NCBI GenBank assembly: GCA_949287925.1
Contig: CASEIR010000066.1
Coordinates: 47,806-111,805 of the forward strand
Direction of reading: 5' to 3'
Source of the DNA: an uncultured Lachnospiraceae bacterium
GTDB lineage: Bacteria > Bacillota > Clostridia > Lachnospirales > Lachnospiraceae
Length of the DNA stretch: 64,000 nt
Part shown: positions 7,742 to 16,496 of the stretch, piece by piece
Layout of the letters: each line of letters opens with the position of its first letter
How positions within the stretch are numbered: the first letter of the stretch is position 1
Translations under genes and position numbers: made by a program
The notes under the pieces: generated by a model
What the model was told of the DNA's origin: nothing
The model's database searches: none
What the model saw: the letters and a program-made list of their open reading frames with translations, nothing else

Positions 7742-9451
7742 ATGAAAGAGATACAAGGGCAACCATTGCCGTTAGGCGTTACAATCATGAATGAAAAAGT
7801 GAATTTTTCTGTGGAAGTTCCAAAAGGAAAAACATGCAGGCTGCTGTTGTATCATGCAGGCGAAGAAAAACCCTGCGCAGAATTTGAATTTAAGGAAGCA
7901 CTGGGAACAGTACGTTATCTTGCTTTGCAGGAATTAGAGACAGAGGAGTACGAATACAATTACCAGATAGATAATCATATCGTAATCGATCCTTATGTGA
8001 AAGGTTTGGCCGGCCGGGAGACGTGGGGAAAGGAAAAAGAACTCCAGAAACATGAGATACGCGGAAGAATCTGCGGGGAATCTTATGACTGGGAAGGAGA
8101 TCGTCCGCTGAATCTGCCCGCGAATGAGGTAATCGCATATAGTCTGCACGTCAGAGGATTTACAAAGCACCCTTCATCAAAGACTGCGGACAGAGGAACA
8201 TTTGCGGGGGTGATTGAGAAAATTCCCTATTTGAAAGAGCTGGGCGTGAATCAGATTCACTGTATGCCGGTCTATGAATTTGACGAGTGCGGCAGACGCC
8301 GCAATTACTGGGGATACGGCGAGGCTTACTTTTTCGCGCCGAAAAGCGCTTATGCCGCATCGGGTGACGGCGTGAAAGAATTGAAAACGCTTGTGAAGGA
8401 ATGTCACCGCGCTGGCATTGAGGTTGTTCTGGAAATGCCCTTTACGCAGGATACTTCAAAGTTGATGATACTGGAATGTCTCCGGTATTATTGTATGGAA
8501 TATCATATAGATGGCTTTATATTGAATCCGTTTCATTCACCTATGGATGTTTTGCGGTCTGATCCCGTGTTGAAGAATTGTAAATTAATGATACATGATC
8601 TGGGATTTCAGACGGTAATGCGCCGGTTCCTGAAAGGGGACGAGGGAATGGTAACAGATGTGATTTACTGGCTCAGACATATTCCAAAGCAGGAGGGAAC
8701 CTGTAATTATATTGCAAATCACAGCGGATTTACATTAAATGACCTGGTCTCCTACGATGGCAGACACAATGAAATGAACGGTGAAAACAACCAGGATGGC
8801 CCGGAGTATAATTATAGCTGGAATTGTGGAGCGGAGGGGCCGACCCGTAAAAAAGCGGTTGTGGATCTGCGGGACAGGCAGATGAGAAACGCTGTAATGC
8901 TTGTGATGCTTGCACAGGGAACGCCATGTCTGTTGGCAGGTGATGAGTTCTGTAATACACAGAAAGGGAATAACAATGTCTATTGCCAGGATAACCCGGT
9001 TGGATGGATAGACTGGACCAGAATAGAAAAACACGGCGCTTTCTTTTCTTTTGTGAAGAGTATCATTCGTCTCAGAAAAAAGTATCCGGTGTTTATGCCC
9101 GGGGAAGAGATGACCGGAATGTCCTATTCCAATAAAGGCGTACCGGACGTTTCCTATCATGGTGAAAACGCCTGGAGAGTTCCGGCTGAAGTTTCCAGCA
9201 GACAACTGGGGGTTTATTATAGCGGCGATGAAAAGCGCGGGGAAATTCCCTGTTATGTGGCGTATAATATGCACTGGCTGAGTCACAGCTTCGCATTACC
9301 GGCGCTGCCGAAAGATTATGGATGGTACCGGGTTGCATCTACACAGGAGGGTGTTCTGGAGCAGGGAGAGTATTTAAAAAATCAGCGTTCTGTTGAAGTG
9401 AAAGAGCGCACGATTATAGTAATTGCAGGAATGAAAAATGAGAAACATTGA
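7742..9451 (+). CDS. GH13 glycogen-debranching-like protein lacking catalytic residues
   Basis: This 569-residue protein follows the GlgX/isoamylase layout: an N-terminal beta-sandwich, then the (beta/alpha)8 barrel with the family-specific blocks NYWGYGEAYFFAP (188-200), GFTLNDLVSYDGRHN (329-343), LAGDEFCNTQKGNNN and DNPVGWIDW. All four GH13 active-site regions are changed. Region I reads EVVLEMPFTQ, without the Asp/Asn/His set. Region II reads DGFILNPF, with Asn262 in place of the nucleophile and no Arg. Region III reads KLMIHDLGF, with no acid Glu. Region IV reads NHSGF, with Ser328 for Asp. It is therefore very unlikely to hydrolyse alpha-1,6 bonds and may bind or sense glucans. RBS GGAAGGAT precedes the ATG, and the 3' end overlaps the next gene by 14 bases. 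Confidence 0.85.
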   Translation: MKEIQGQPLPLGVTIMNEKVNFSVEVPKGKTCRLLLYHAGEEKPCAEFEFKEALGTVRYLALQELETEEYEYNYQIDNHIVIDPYVKGLAGRETWGKEKELQKHEIRGRICGESYDWEGDRPLNLPANEVIAYSLHVRGFTKHPSSKTADRGTFAGVIEKIPYLKELGVNQIHCMPVYEFDECGRRRNYWGYGEAYFFAPKSAYAASGDGVKELKTLVKECHRAGIEVVLEMPFTQDTSKLMILECLRYYCMEYHIDGFILNPFHSPMDVLRSDPVLKNCKLMIHDLGFQTVMRRFLKGDEGMVTDVIYWLRHIPKQEGTCNYIANHSGFTLNDLVSYDGRHNEMNGENNQDGPEYNYSWNCGAEGPTRKKAVVDLRDRQMRNAVMLVMLAQGTPCLLAGDEFCNTQKGNNNVYCQDNPVGWIDWTRIEKHGAFFSFVKSIIRLRKKYPVFMPGEEMTGMSYSNKGVPDVSYHGENAWRVPAEVSSRQLGVYYSGDEKRGEIPCYVAYNMHWLSHSFALPALPKDYGWYRVASTQEGVLEQGEYLKNQRSVEVKERTIIVIAGMKNEKH

Positions 9452-10106
9452 TAGAAAGACCGGACTTTCGTCCTTTCAGCTCAAATGTATTGCCATTTTG
9501 TCTATGCTGATTGATCATACGGGGGCTGTAATTTTTCCATCTGAGATATGGCTAAGATGTATCGGGAGACTGGCATTTCCTATATTTTGTTTTTTGATTG
9601 TGGAAGGAAGCTGTTATACACATGATATCCGGCGCTATCTGATCCGGCTGGGATTGTTTGCCATGATTTCTGAAATCCCTTATGATCTTGCGTTTAATGG
9701 GGACGTATTAGAATTCACATCTCAGAATGTCTTTTTTACATTGTTTTTTGGAGTGGGAATGCTGATGACAATGAGATATTGCCGTAACTGGCCGGAAAAA
9801 GTTGTCATTTTGCTGATTTCGATGTGGATTTCCGTTGTTTTCAAATGTGATTATTCCTATCGGGGAATCCTGCTGATATTTGTATTTTATGTTTTTCGTG
9901 GAAATAGGGCATTGACCGCGGCAGCCGGAGCTCTCTGGAATGTTCTCTATCAGGGGTGCATTCAGATTTATGGAATCTGGGCCATGATCCCGATTACGTT
10001 GTATAACGGAGAGGAAGGAAAGAAGATGAAAGCGTTTTTTTATTTATTCTATCCGGTGCATCTTCTGGTTCTTTGCCTGATTCGTTTCTGGATATTGTGG
10101 GAGTAA
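9438..10106 (+). CDS. TraX family membrane protein
   Basis: This 222-residue polytopic protein has about seven hydrophobic segments. It begins with the TraX-type signature GLSSFQLKCIAILSMLIDHTG, then IGRLAFPIFCFLIVEG and SEIPYDLAF, all characteristic of PF05857. TraX was named for F-pilin N-acetylation, but chromosomal copies in Firmicutes have no pilin partner, and related acyltransferase-3-like proteins modify surface polymers. It starts inside the end of the debranching-like gene, so the two are probably co-translated, and DUF5662 follows after 12 bases. The function here is not known. Confidence 0.82.
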   Translation: MRNIDRKTGLSSFQLKCIAILSMLIDHTGAVIFPSEIWLRCIGRLAFPIFCFLIVEGSCYTHDIRRYLIRLGLFAMISEIPYDLAFNGDVLEFTSQNVFFTLFFGVGMLMTMRYCRNWPEKVVILLISMWISVVFKCDYSYRGILLIFVFYVFRGNRALTAAAGALWNVLYQGCIQIYGIWAMIPITLYNGEEGKKMKAFFYLFYPVHLLVLCLIRFWILWE

Positions 10107-10118
10107 AGAGGTGGCTGA

Positions 10119-10661
10119 ATGAAGATTTTTCAACATTTATCTACAATTAACCATCATAAATGGCTGGTAATGAAAGCGTGTTTTCGTGTGGGGCTGTATA
10201 AGCAGGGGCTTCTGCACGATATGTCCAAGTATTCCCCTACAGAATTTCTGGTAGGATGCAGATATTACCAGGGAAGCCGGAGCCCAAATAATGCGGAAAG
10301 AGAAGCAACGGGCTATTCCAGGGCCTGGCTTCATCATAAAGGAAGAAATAAACACCATTATGAGTATTGGATCGATTACAGTGTAGATCCCGGCGAGGGG
10401 ATTGTCGGGCAGAAGATGCCTGTGAAATATGTGGTCGAGATGTTTATGGATCGGATTGCCGCATCGAAAACATACCAGGGGGAGGCGTATCAAGCAACCT
10501 ATCCACTGGAATATTACGAAAAAGGAGCAGGAAAACTGGGAAAGATGATTCACCCGGATACAGCAGAGCTGTTACATTTCCTGCTGAAGATGCTCGCGGA
10601 AAAAGGAGAAGAGGAAACCTTCCGGTATATCAGACGTCATGTTCTAAAAAATAAAAAATAG
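10119..10661 (+). CDS. DUF5662 family protein
   Basis: This 180-residue protein is rich in His, Tyr and Asp, with GLLHDMSKYSPTEF near residue 30 and HHKGRNKHHYEYWIDY near residue 72. These blocks match DUF5662, a conserved family with an HD-like arrangement of metal-binding residues and no assigned role; some databases call members catalase without support. No signal peptide or membrane segment is visible, so it should be cytoplasmic. It is the last gene of the group that starts at the sugar-binding lipoprotein. Confidence 0.75.
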   Translation: MKIFQHLSTINHHKWLVMKACFRVGLYKQGLLHDMSKYSPTEFLVGCRYYQGSRSPNNAEREATGYSRAWLHHKGRNKHHYEYWIDYSVDPGEGIVGQKMPVKYVVEMFMDRIAASKTYQGEAYQATYPLEYYEKGAGKLGKMIHPDTAELLHFLLKMLAEKGEEETFRYIRRHVLKNKK

Positions 10662-10664
10662 AGC

Positions 10665-10696
10665 TTGACTTTTTACGGGCAGTATAGTAATATAAT
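10665..10696 (+). promoter_or_regulatory. Probable promoter of tRNA-Leu
   Basis: TTGACT (10665-10670) and TATAAT (10691-10696) precede the tRNA. The 20-base gap is long; TAATAT at 10688 would give 17 bases but a weaker -10. A small inverted repeat (GGAC...GTCC) lies between the -10 and the tRNA. Confidence 0.5.
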
Positions 10697-10722
10697 CTTC
10701 GGACGGTTTGAGAGTCCGGTTT

Positions 10723-10806
10723 GCGGAAGTGTCGGAATTGGCAGACGAGCAAGACTAAGGATCTTGTAGCATTCGTGCTGTGTGGGTTCAAGTCCCATCT
10801 TCCGCA
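10723..10806 (+). tRNA. tRNA-Leu (anticodon AAG)
   Basis: The acceptor arm GCGGAAG (10723-10729) pairs perfectly with CTTCCGC (10799-10805), and A10806 is the discriminator. The anticodon stem CAAGA/TCTTG encloses the loop CTAAGGA, giving anticodon AAG (reads CUU, and CUC if A34 is deaminated to inosine). The long variable arm and the T arm GTGGGTTCAAGTCCCAT mark a class II tRNA, consistent with leucine. The 3' CCA is not encoded. A terminator follows immediately. Confidence 0.93.
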
Positions 10807-10811
10807 TGAAA

Positions 10812-10839
10812 AAAGCTTTGAGTAATCAAAGCTTTTTTT
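10812..10839 (+). terminator. Terminator of tRNA-Leu
   Basis: The perfect 10-base stem AAAGCTTTGA / TCAAAGCTTT with a GTAA loop is followed by further T residues, a standard intrinsic terminator. Confidence 0.9.
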
Positions 10840-10877
10840 GTGCCCAATTATATTGTCTAACAATTCCTGGTGTTTCT

Positions 10878-10905
10878 TTGTAAAAATCTGTTTTTCGTGT
10901 ATAAT
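10878..10905 (+). promoter_or_regulatory. Promoter of the polyphosphate:AMP phosphotransferase gene
   Basis: TTGTAA (10878-10883) and TATAAT (10900-10905) are 16 bases apart. The start codon at 10954 is preceded by AAAGGAGGAG, so the leader is about 45 bases. Confidence 0.55.
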
Positions 10906-10953
10906 ATACATAAACATGATTGTATCGATGAAACGGATTCAAAGGAGGAGTCT

Positions 10954-12474
10954 ATGCTTGAGAAAGTTGATCTGAAAAAGAAACTTACAAAAGAGGAATA
11001 TGAAGAAAAGATGATACAGTTGGAAACAAAGATCGGCAGGCTGCAAAGAGAATGTCAGAAACTAAAAATTCCTGTTATGATTGCGTTTGAGGGATATGGG
11101 GCATCCGGAAAAGGTGTACAGATCGGGGAATTGATCCAGGGCCTGGATCCCAGAGGATTTCAGGTGTATGCGGTAAAGAATGAGACGGAAGAAGAGAAAA
11201 TGCACCCGTTTCTTTGGCGTTTCTGGACAAAGATGCCTCCGAAAGGAAGAATTGCAATCTATGACAGCAGCTGGTACCGTAAGGTATTGATCGACCGTTT
11301 CGACGGAATGACCAGACCGGATGAAGTCGAAAGTGCTTTCCGTTCGATCTGTTCATTTGAAGAGCAACTGACGGCAGATGGAATGGTTATTATCAAAATT
11401 TTTCTGGCAATTGATAAAAAAGAGCAGAAGAAGCGTTTTGAAAAACTTCTGAGTTCAAAAGAAACGGCATGGAGAGTGAGCAAAGGGGATTTAAAACGTA
11501 ATAAATCATTTCAGAAATATCAGGCAATCAATGAAGAGATGCTGTTAAGAACAGATACAGACTATGCGCCGTGGCATATTGTGGAGGCGACAGACCGCAG
11601 ATTTGCAACGGCAAAGATATATACGATTGTAGTACAGATGTTGGAAAATAGAATCCGGGAAGTGAGAGAATCTATAGAAAATTCGGGAAACAGATCAGAC
11701 GAATCACCGGATATTTCCATAACAACTGTCGCGGATAAAAGATTAAGAGAATCTGTCTTGACAAAGACGGATCTTACCTTAAGCTATACAAAAGAAGAGT
11801 ATAAAGAAAAGCTGGAGATTTTGCAAAAAAAATTGAAGAAGCTGCACGGAGAACTGTATCGCAAGAGAATTCCTGTCATTCTGGGATTTGAAGGGTGGGA
11901 TGCCGGAGGAAAAGGAGGCGCGATTAAAAGACTGACTCAGAAAATGGATCCACGGGGATATGTCGTACATCCCACCGCGTCTCCGAATGATATTGAAAAG
12001 TCGCACCATTATCTTTGGAGGTTCTGGACAGATATGCCAAAGGCAGGACATGTAACGATATTCGACCGGACCTGGTATGGAAGGGTTATGGTAGAGCGGA
12101 TTGAAGGATTCTGCAGTAAAAAGGAATGGCAGCGCGCATATAAAGAAATCAATGATATGGAATATACGCTGGCACAATCTGGAGCTATTATCTTAAAATT
12201 CTGGATGCAGATTGATAAGGATGAACAGGAGAGAAGATTTAAGGCAAGGCAGGATAATCCGGAAAAACAGTGGAAAATCACAGATGAGGACTGGAGAAAC
12301 CGTGAAAAATGGGATCAATATGAAGAAGCTGTCAATGAAATGCTGATCCGCACATCATCCCCGTATGCTCCGTGGGTGGTAGTGGAAGGAAATTGTAAAT
12401 ATTATGCAAGAATCAAAGTCCTGGAAACGGTGATCCGGGCAATTGAAGAAAAATTGGAGCAAATGAAGAAGTAG
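10954..12474 (+). CDS. pap: Polyphosphate:AMP phosphotransferase (tandem PPK2, class II type)
   Basis: This 506-residue protein consists of two PPK2 domains. PPK2 enzymes move phosphate between polyphosphate and nucleotides; two-domain forms phosphorylate AMP to ADP. The second domain has a canonical P-loop (GFEGWDAGGKGG, about 311-322) and lid/Walker B block (FDRTWYGRVMVER, about 370). The first domain is degenerate at the same places: EGYGASGKG (46-54) lacks the conserved Trp-Asp, and YDSSWYRK lacks the Arg. So catalysis should sit in the C-terminal half, as reported for two-domain homologues. The start at 10954 is chosen for AAAGGAGGAG three bases upstream of TCTATG rather than an ATG 84 bases earlier. 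It has its own promoter, and dgt begins 12 bases after its stop. Confidence 0.9.
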   Translation: MLEKVDLKKKLTKEEYEEKMIQLETKIGRLQRECQKLKIPVMIAFEGYGASGKGVQIGELIQGLDPRGFQVYAVKNETEEEKMHPFLWRFWTKMPPKGRIAIYDSSWYRKVLIDRFDGMTRPDEVESAFRSICSFEEQLTADGMVIIKIFLAIDKKEQKKRFEKLLSSKETAWRVSKGDLKRNKSFQKYQAINEEMLLRTDTDYAPWHIVEATDRRFATAKIYTIVVQMLENRIREVRESIENSGNRSDESPDISITTVADKRLRESVLTKTDLTLSYTKEEYKEKLEILQKKLKKLHGELYRKRIPVILGFEGWDAGGKGGAIKRLTQKMDPRGYVVHPTASPNDIEKSHHYLWRFWTDMPKAGHVTIFDRTWYGRVMVERIEGFCSKKEWQRAYKEINDMEYTLAQSGAIILKFWMQIDKDEQERRFKARQDNPEKQWKITDEDWRNREKWDQYEEAVNEMLIRTSSPYAPWVVVEGNCKYYARIKVLETVIRAIEEKLEQMKK

Positions 12475-12486
12475 GTGAATAAGCAG

Positions 12487-13491
12487 ATGACAATCAGAGA
12501 ACAGCTTGAAATACGGGAAACCTCATATTTGAGCCCTTATGCCTGCCTGAGCAGCAAATCGGCGGGGCGGGAACGCCCGGAGCAGGAATGTGATATACGT
12601 CCTGTGTTTCAAAGAGACAGGGACCGGATCCTCCATTGCAAATCTTTCCGGAGGCTGAAACAGAAAACGCAGGTGTTTTTGCTGCCCAAAGGAGATCATT
12701 ACCGTACCCGTATGACACATACTCTGGAGGTGTCTCAGAATGCCCGGACTCTCGCAAAGGCGCTGAGACTGAATGAAGATCTGACAGAGGCAATTGCACT
12801 GGGACATGACCTTGGGCATACTCCCTTCGGACATGCCGGGGAGCGGGCGCTGGATCAGGTGTGCCCGCTGGGTTTCCGGCACAATGAACAGAGTGTCAGG
12901 GTGGTGGAAAGACTGGAAAAACAAGGAGAAGGCCTGAATCTTACATGGGAAGTCAGGGATGGTATCCTTAATCACAAGTCCAGCGGGAAACCCCATACTC
13001 TGGAGGGACAGATTGTCCGGCTTTCTGATAAGATCGCATATATTAATCATGATATTGATGATGCTGTAAGAGGCGGAATTCTGAAAGAGACAGATATTCC
13101 TGAGAAGTTCCGCAAAGTGCTGGGGGAGACATCCAAGATAAGGCTGGACACTATGATCCATGATGTGATCATCCATAGCATGGATCGTCCCGATATTTCT
13201 ATGTCTTTGGATGTGGAGCAGGCGACTATGGGACTACGTAAATTTATGTTTGAACATGTCTATCTGAATCCGGTCGCAAAAGGAGAAGAGGAGAAAGCAA
13301 TACATATGATCAAAAATCTTTACGAGTACTATATTCATCATATTGAAAAACTTCCGGATCAGTTTCTGTGCATGTTGGACGAAGGCGTTTTGAAAGAACA
13401 GATCGTATGCGATTATATTGCAGGTATGACGGATACATATGCCGTAAAAAAATTTGAAGAATATTTTATTCCTGAATCCTGGAATTATTAA
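12487..13491 (+). CDS. dgt: Deoxyguanosinetriphosphate triphosphohydrolase-like HD protein
   Basis: This 334-residue HD-domain phosphohydrolase has RRLKQKTQVF, the His of the DHYRTRMTHTLEVSQ segment, then the metal-binding HD pair in LGHDLGHTPFGHAGE and a final Asp in SDKIAYINHDIDD. This is the dNTP triphosphohydrolase family, which splits dNTPs into nucleosides and triphosphate. The ATG at 12487 has AGGTG nine bases upstream; a GTG at 12475 is possible but sits directly on the previous stop. Clostridial members of this short form usually lie just before dnaG, as here. Whether dGTP is the true substrate cannot be read from sequence. Confidence 0.88.
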   Translation: MTIREQLEIRETSYLSPYACLSSKSAGRERPEQECDIRPVFQRDRDRILHCKSFRRLKQKTQVFLLPKGDHYRTRMTHTLEVSQNARTLAKALRLNEDLTEAIALGHDLGHTPFGHAGERALDQVCPLGFRHNEQSVRVVERLEKQGEGLNLTWEVRDGILNHKSSGKPHTLEGQIVRLSDKIAYINHDIDDAVRGGILKETDIPEKFRKVLGETSKIRLDTMIHDVIIHSMDRPDISMSLDVEQATMGLRKFMFEHVYLNPVAKGEEEKAIHMIKNLYEYYIHHIEKLPDQFLCMLDEGVLKEQIVCDYIAGMTDTYAVKKFEEYFIPESWNY

Positions 13492-13561
13492 AGGAAATCC
13501 GGTACTTTTGTCGAATATTATAAAAAGGAACCTTTTATAAGGATAGAAAAGAGTATGTAAA

Positions 13562-15331
13562 ATGTATTATAGCGACGAGATAATTGAAGAAGTCAGATCG
13601 AGGAATGATATTGTCGATGTAATATCTGCTTATGTCAAACTGCAGAAAAAGGGAAGTTCCTATTTTGGCTTATGTCCATTTCACAATGAGCGGTCTCCGT
13701 CGTTTTCTGTCAGCAGGGAGAAACAGATGTATTACTGCTTCGGATGCGGCGCCGGCGGAAATGTATTTACTTTTTTGATGGAATATGAAAATTATTCTTT
13801 TGTTGAGGCGCTGAGATATCTTGCTGACCGGGCTGGGATTGATCTGCCGGAGAGGGAGTATTCGGATGAAGAACGCAGACGAGCGGATCTGAAAGCTGTT
13901 TTGCTGGAGATTCAGAAGACGGCCGCGCAGTATTATTATGTTCAACTGAAAAGTCCCCAAGGCAATGCGGCTCTGTCCTACCTGAAAGACAGAAAACTGA
14001 GCGATGACACGATCAAGGCGTTTGGCCTGGGATATTCGAATAAGTACAGCGATAGTCTGTATCGGTTTTTGAAGACTAGAGGATATAACGATGAGACACT
14101 TGTGAAAAGCGGATTAATTACGGTGGATGAAAAAAGGGGACCATATGATAAATTTTGGAACCGTGTGATGTTTCCGATCATGGACGCAAACAACCGTGTG
14201 ATTGGTTTCGGAGGCAGAGTAATGGGGGAGGGAAAGCCAAAGTATTTGAATTCCCCGGAAACGATGATATTTGATAAAAGCCGGAATTTGTACGGATTAA
14301 ACCGGGCCAGAAGCTCAAGGAAAAACTATTTTCTCCTGTGCGAAGGCTATATGGATGTGATCTCACTCCATCAGTCCGGATATACAAACGCAGTAGCCTC
14401 TCTGGGTACCGCGCTGACTTCCGGACATGCTTCGCTGATCCGAAGATATGTGCAGGAGGTTTACCTGACATATGATAGCGATGAAGCAGGTACGAAAGCT
14501 GCGCTGCGTGCGATCCCTATTTTAAAAGAGGCAGGAATTCAGGCTAAAGTGATTCGTATGGAACCGTATAAAGATCCAGATGAATTCATAAAAAATCTTG
14601 GCGCGGATGCATTTGAAGAGAGAATCCAGAAGGCCGGAAACGGGTTTATGTTCAGCCTTCAAGTGCTGGAACAAGAGTATGATATGAAATCGCCGGAAGG
14701 AAGAACCGGGTTTATGAGAGAAGCCGCGCGTCGGCTGACCCTGTTTGAAGAGGAGATTGAACGGAACAATTATATTGAGGCGGTTGCAGAAGCGTATCAT
14801 GTGGGATATGAGGAGCTGCGCAGGCTGGTGGGAAAAGTTGCGGTGCAGAACGGACTTGCGAAACCGATTGAAAAACCGAAGTCATTGCGCAGACGGGAGA
14901 AAGAAGATGGAATCCTGCAATCCCAGAAAATATTGTTGACGTGGATGGTTTCCAGCGACAAGGTGTTCGGACAGATTGAAAAGTATATTTCTCCGGAAGA
15001 TTTTACAGACGGAATCTACCGGGAAGTGGCCGGACTTCTGTATCAGCAGCGCAAAGAAGGAGAGATTCAGCCAGCAAGAATTATGAACGCTTTTACGGAT
15101 GAAGAAGAGCATCGGGAAGTGGCCGGGTTGTTTCATACAAGAATTAAGGAACTGACGTCTCTGAGAGAGGAAGAAAAGGCGTTGAAAGAAACGGTTATAC
15201 GCGTAAAGACCCACAGTATCGACGAGGCGGCCCGCATGCTGGATCCTACAGATATGGCGGGACTTCAACGTCTGATGGAAACAAAAAGAGAATTGCAGAA
15301 ACTTCATGAACTGCATATTTCCATTAATTAG
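13562..15331 (+). CDS. dnaG: DNA primase
   Basis: This 589-residue primase synthesises RNA primers at the replication fork. The N-terminal CHC2 zinc finger is complete (CPFHNERSPSF then CFGCGAGG). The TOPRIM core has CEGYMDVISLHQSG and YDSDEAGTKAA, with the metal-binding Glu and Asp residues. The C-terminal third is the helical helicase-interaction region. The length is normal. It is followed 39 bases later by rpoD, the usual macromolecular-synthesis operon order in Firmicutes. Confidence 0.95.
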   Translation: MYYSDEIIEEVRSRNDIVDVISAYVKLQKKGSSYFGLCPFHNERSPSFSVSREKQMYYCFGCGAGGNVFTFLMEYENYSFVEALRYLADRAGIDLPEREYSDEERRRADLKAVLLEIQKTAAQYYYVQLKSPQGNAALSYLKDRKLSDDTIKAFGLGYSNKYSDSLYRFLKTRGYNDETLVKSGLITVDEKRGPYDKFWNRVMFPIMDANNRVIGFGGRVMGEGKPKYLNSPETMIFDKSRNLYGLNRARSSRKNYFLLCEGYMDVISLHQSGYTNAVASLGTALTSGHASLIRRYVQEVYLTYDSDEAGTKAALRAIPILKEAGIQAKVIRMEPYKDPDEFIKNLGADAFEERIQKAGNGFMFSLQVLEQEYDMKSPEGRTGFMREAARRLTLFEEEIERNNYIEAVAEAYHVGYEELRRLVGKVAVQNGLAKPIEKPKSLRRREKEDGILQSQKILLTWMVSSDKVFGQIEKYISPEDFTDGIYREVAGLLYQQRKEGEIQPARIMNAFTDEEEHREVAGLFHTRIKELTSLREEEKALKETVIRVKTHSIDEAARMLDPTDMAGLQRLMETKRELQKLHELHISIN

Positions 15332-15370
15332 GGATAAAATATAATCAAGCAATGAGAGGATGGACACTAC

Positions 15371-16483
15371 ATGGAAGAAAACATAATGAAATTTTCGGAG
15401 AAATTGAAAGATCTGGTTGCACTAGGAAAGAAAAAGAAAAGTATTCTTGAGATTCAGGAAATCAATGATTTCTTCTCCGACATGGAACTTGAAGCTGAAC
15501 AGATGGAGAAAGTATTCGAATATCTGGAGTCCAATAATATCGATGTCCTGAGAATCAGCGGAGACGACGAAGATCTGGACGATGTAGACATTGTAATCTC
15601 TGAAGAAGATGAAGTGGATATGGAAAAAATTGATCTGTCTGTTCCGGATGGAATCAGTATCGAGGATCCTGTGCGCATGTATCTGAAAGAGATTGGAAAA
15701 GTTCCTCTTCTGAGCGCGGATGAGGAAGTAGAGCTTGCGAAACGGATGGCAGACGGCGATGAAGAGGCCAAAAAACGTCTGGCAGAAGCGAACCTTCGGC
15801 TTGTGGTCAGCATAGCCAAACGATATGTGGGTCGTGGAATGCTGTTCCTGGATCTGATTCAGGAAGGAAATCTGGGATTAATTAAAGCGGTGGAAAAGTT
15901 TGATTATCATAAAGGCTTCAAGTTCAGTACTTATGCTACATGGTGGATACGTCAGGCGATTACAAGAGCGATTGCCGATCAGGCAAGAACGATTCGGATA
16001 CCTGTTCATATGGTTGAGACGATCAATAAACTGATCCGTGTTTCCAGACAACTGCTGCAGGAGCTGGGGCGTGAACCCACGCCGGAGGAGATCGCCGCGC
16101 AGTTGGACATGCCGGTAGAGCGTGTCCGTGAAATCCTGAAGATTTCGCAGGAACCGGTATCTTTGGAAACCCCGATCGGAGAAGAAGAGGACAGTCATCT
16201 GGGGGATTTTATCCAGGATGATAATGTCCCGGTACCGGCCGAGGCTGCGGCACAAACGCTTTTAAAGGAACAGCTGGATGAGGTTCTGGATACTTTGACA
16301 GAACGGGAACAGAAAGTTCTAAGACTCCGTTTTGGTATGAACGACGGAAGAGCCAGAACGCTGGAGGAAGTGGGAAAAGAATTTGATGTAACAAGAGAGC
16401 GAATCCGTCAGATTGAAGCGAAAGCGCTTCGGAAGCTGCGTCATCCAAGCCGCAGCAGAAAATTAAGAGATTATCTGGATTAA
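15371..16483 (+). CDS. rpoD: RNA polymerase primary sigma factor (sigma A)
   Basis: This 370-residue sigma-70 family factor has an acidic region 1.1-like N-terminus, [16 protein letters not shown] (region 1.2), the 2.3-2.4 block [14 protein letters not shown], region 3 and the 4.2 helix-turn-helix [20 protein letters not shown]. Length and motifs match SigA/RpoD of Bacillus and Clostridia. The ATG at 15371 has GAGAGGA ten bases upstream; an in-frame ATG five codons later is less well placed. The presence of a housekeeping sigma of this type supports reading TTGACA/TATAAT promoters in the window. Confidence 0.96.
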   Translation: MEENIMKFSEKLKDLVALGKKKKSILEIQEINDFFSDMELEAEQMEKVFEYLESNNIDVLRISGDDEDLDDVDIVISEEDEVDMEKIDLSVPDGISIEDPVRMYLKEIGKVPLLSADEEVELAKRMADGDEEAKKRLAEANLRLVVSIAKRYVGRGMLFLDLIQEGNLGLIKAVEKFDYHKGFKFSTYATWWIRQAITRAIADQARTIRIPVHMVETINKLIRVSRQLLQELGREPTPEEIAAQLDMPVERVREILKISQEPVSLETPIGEEEDSHLGDFIQDDNVPVPAEAAAQTLLKEQLDEVLDTLTEREQKVLRLRFGMNDGRARTLEEVGKEFDVTRERIRQIEAKALRKLRHPSRSRKLRDYLD

Positions 16484-16496
16484 GAAAGAGGCGCCT

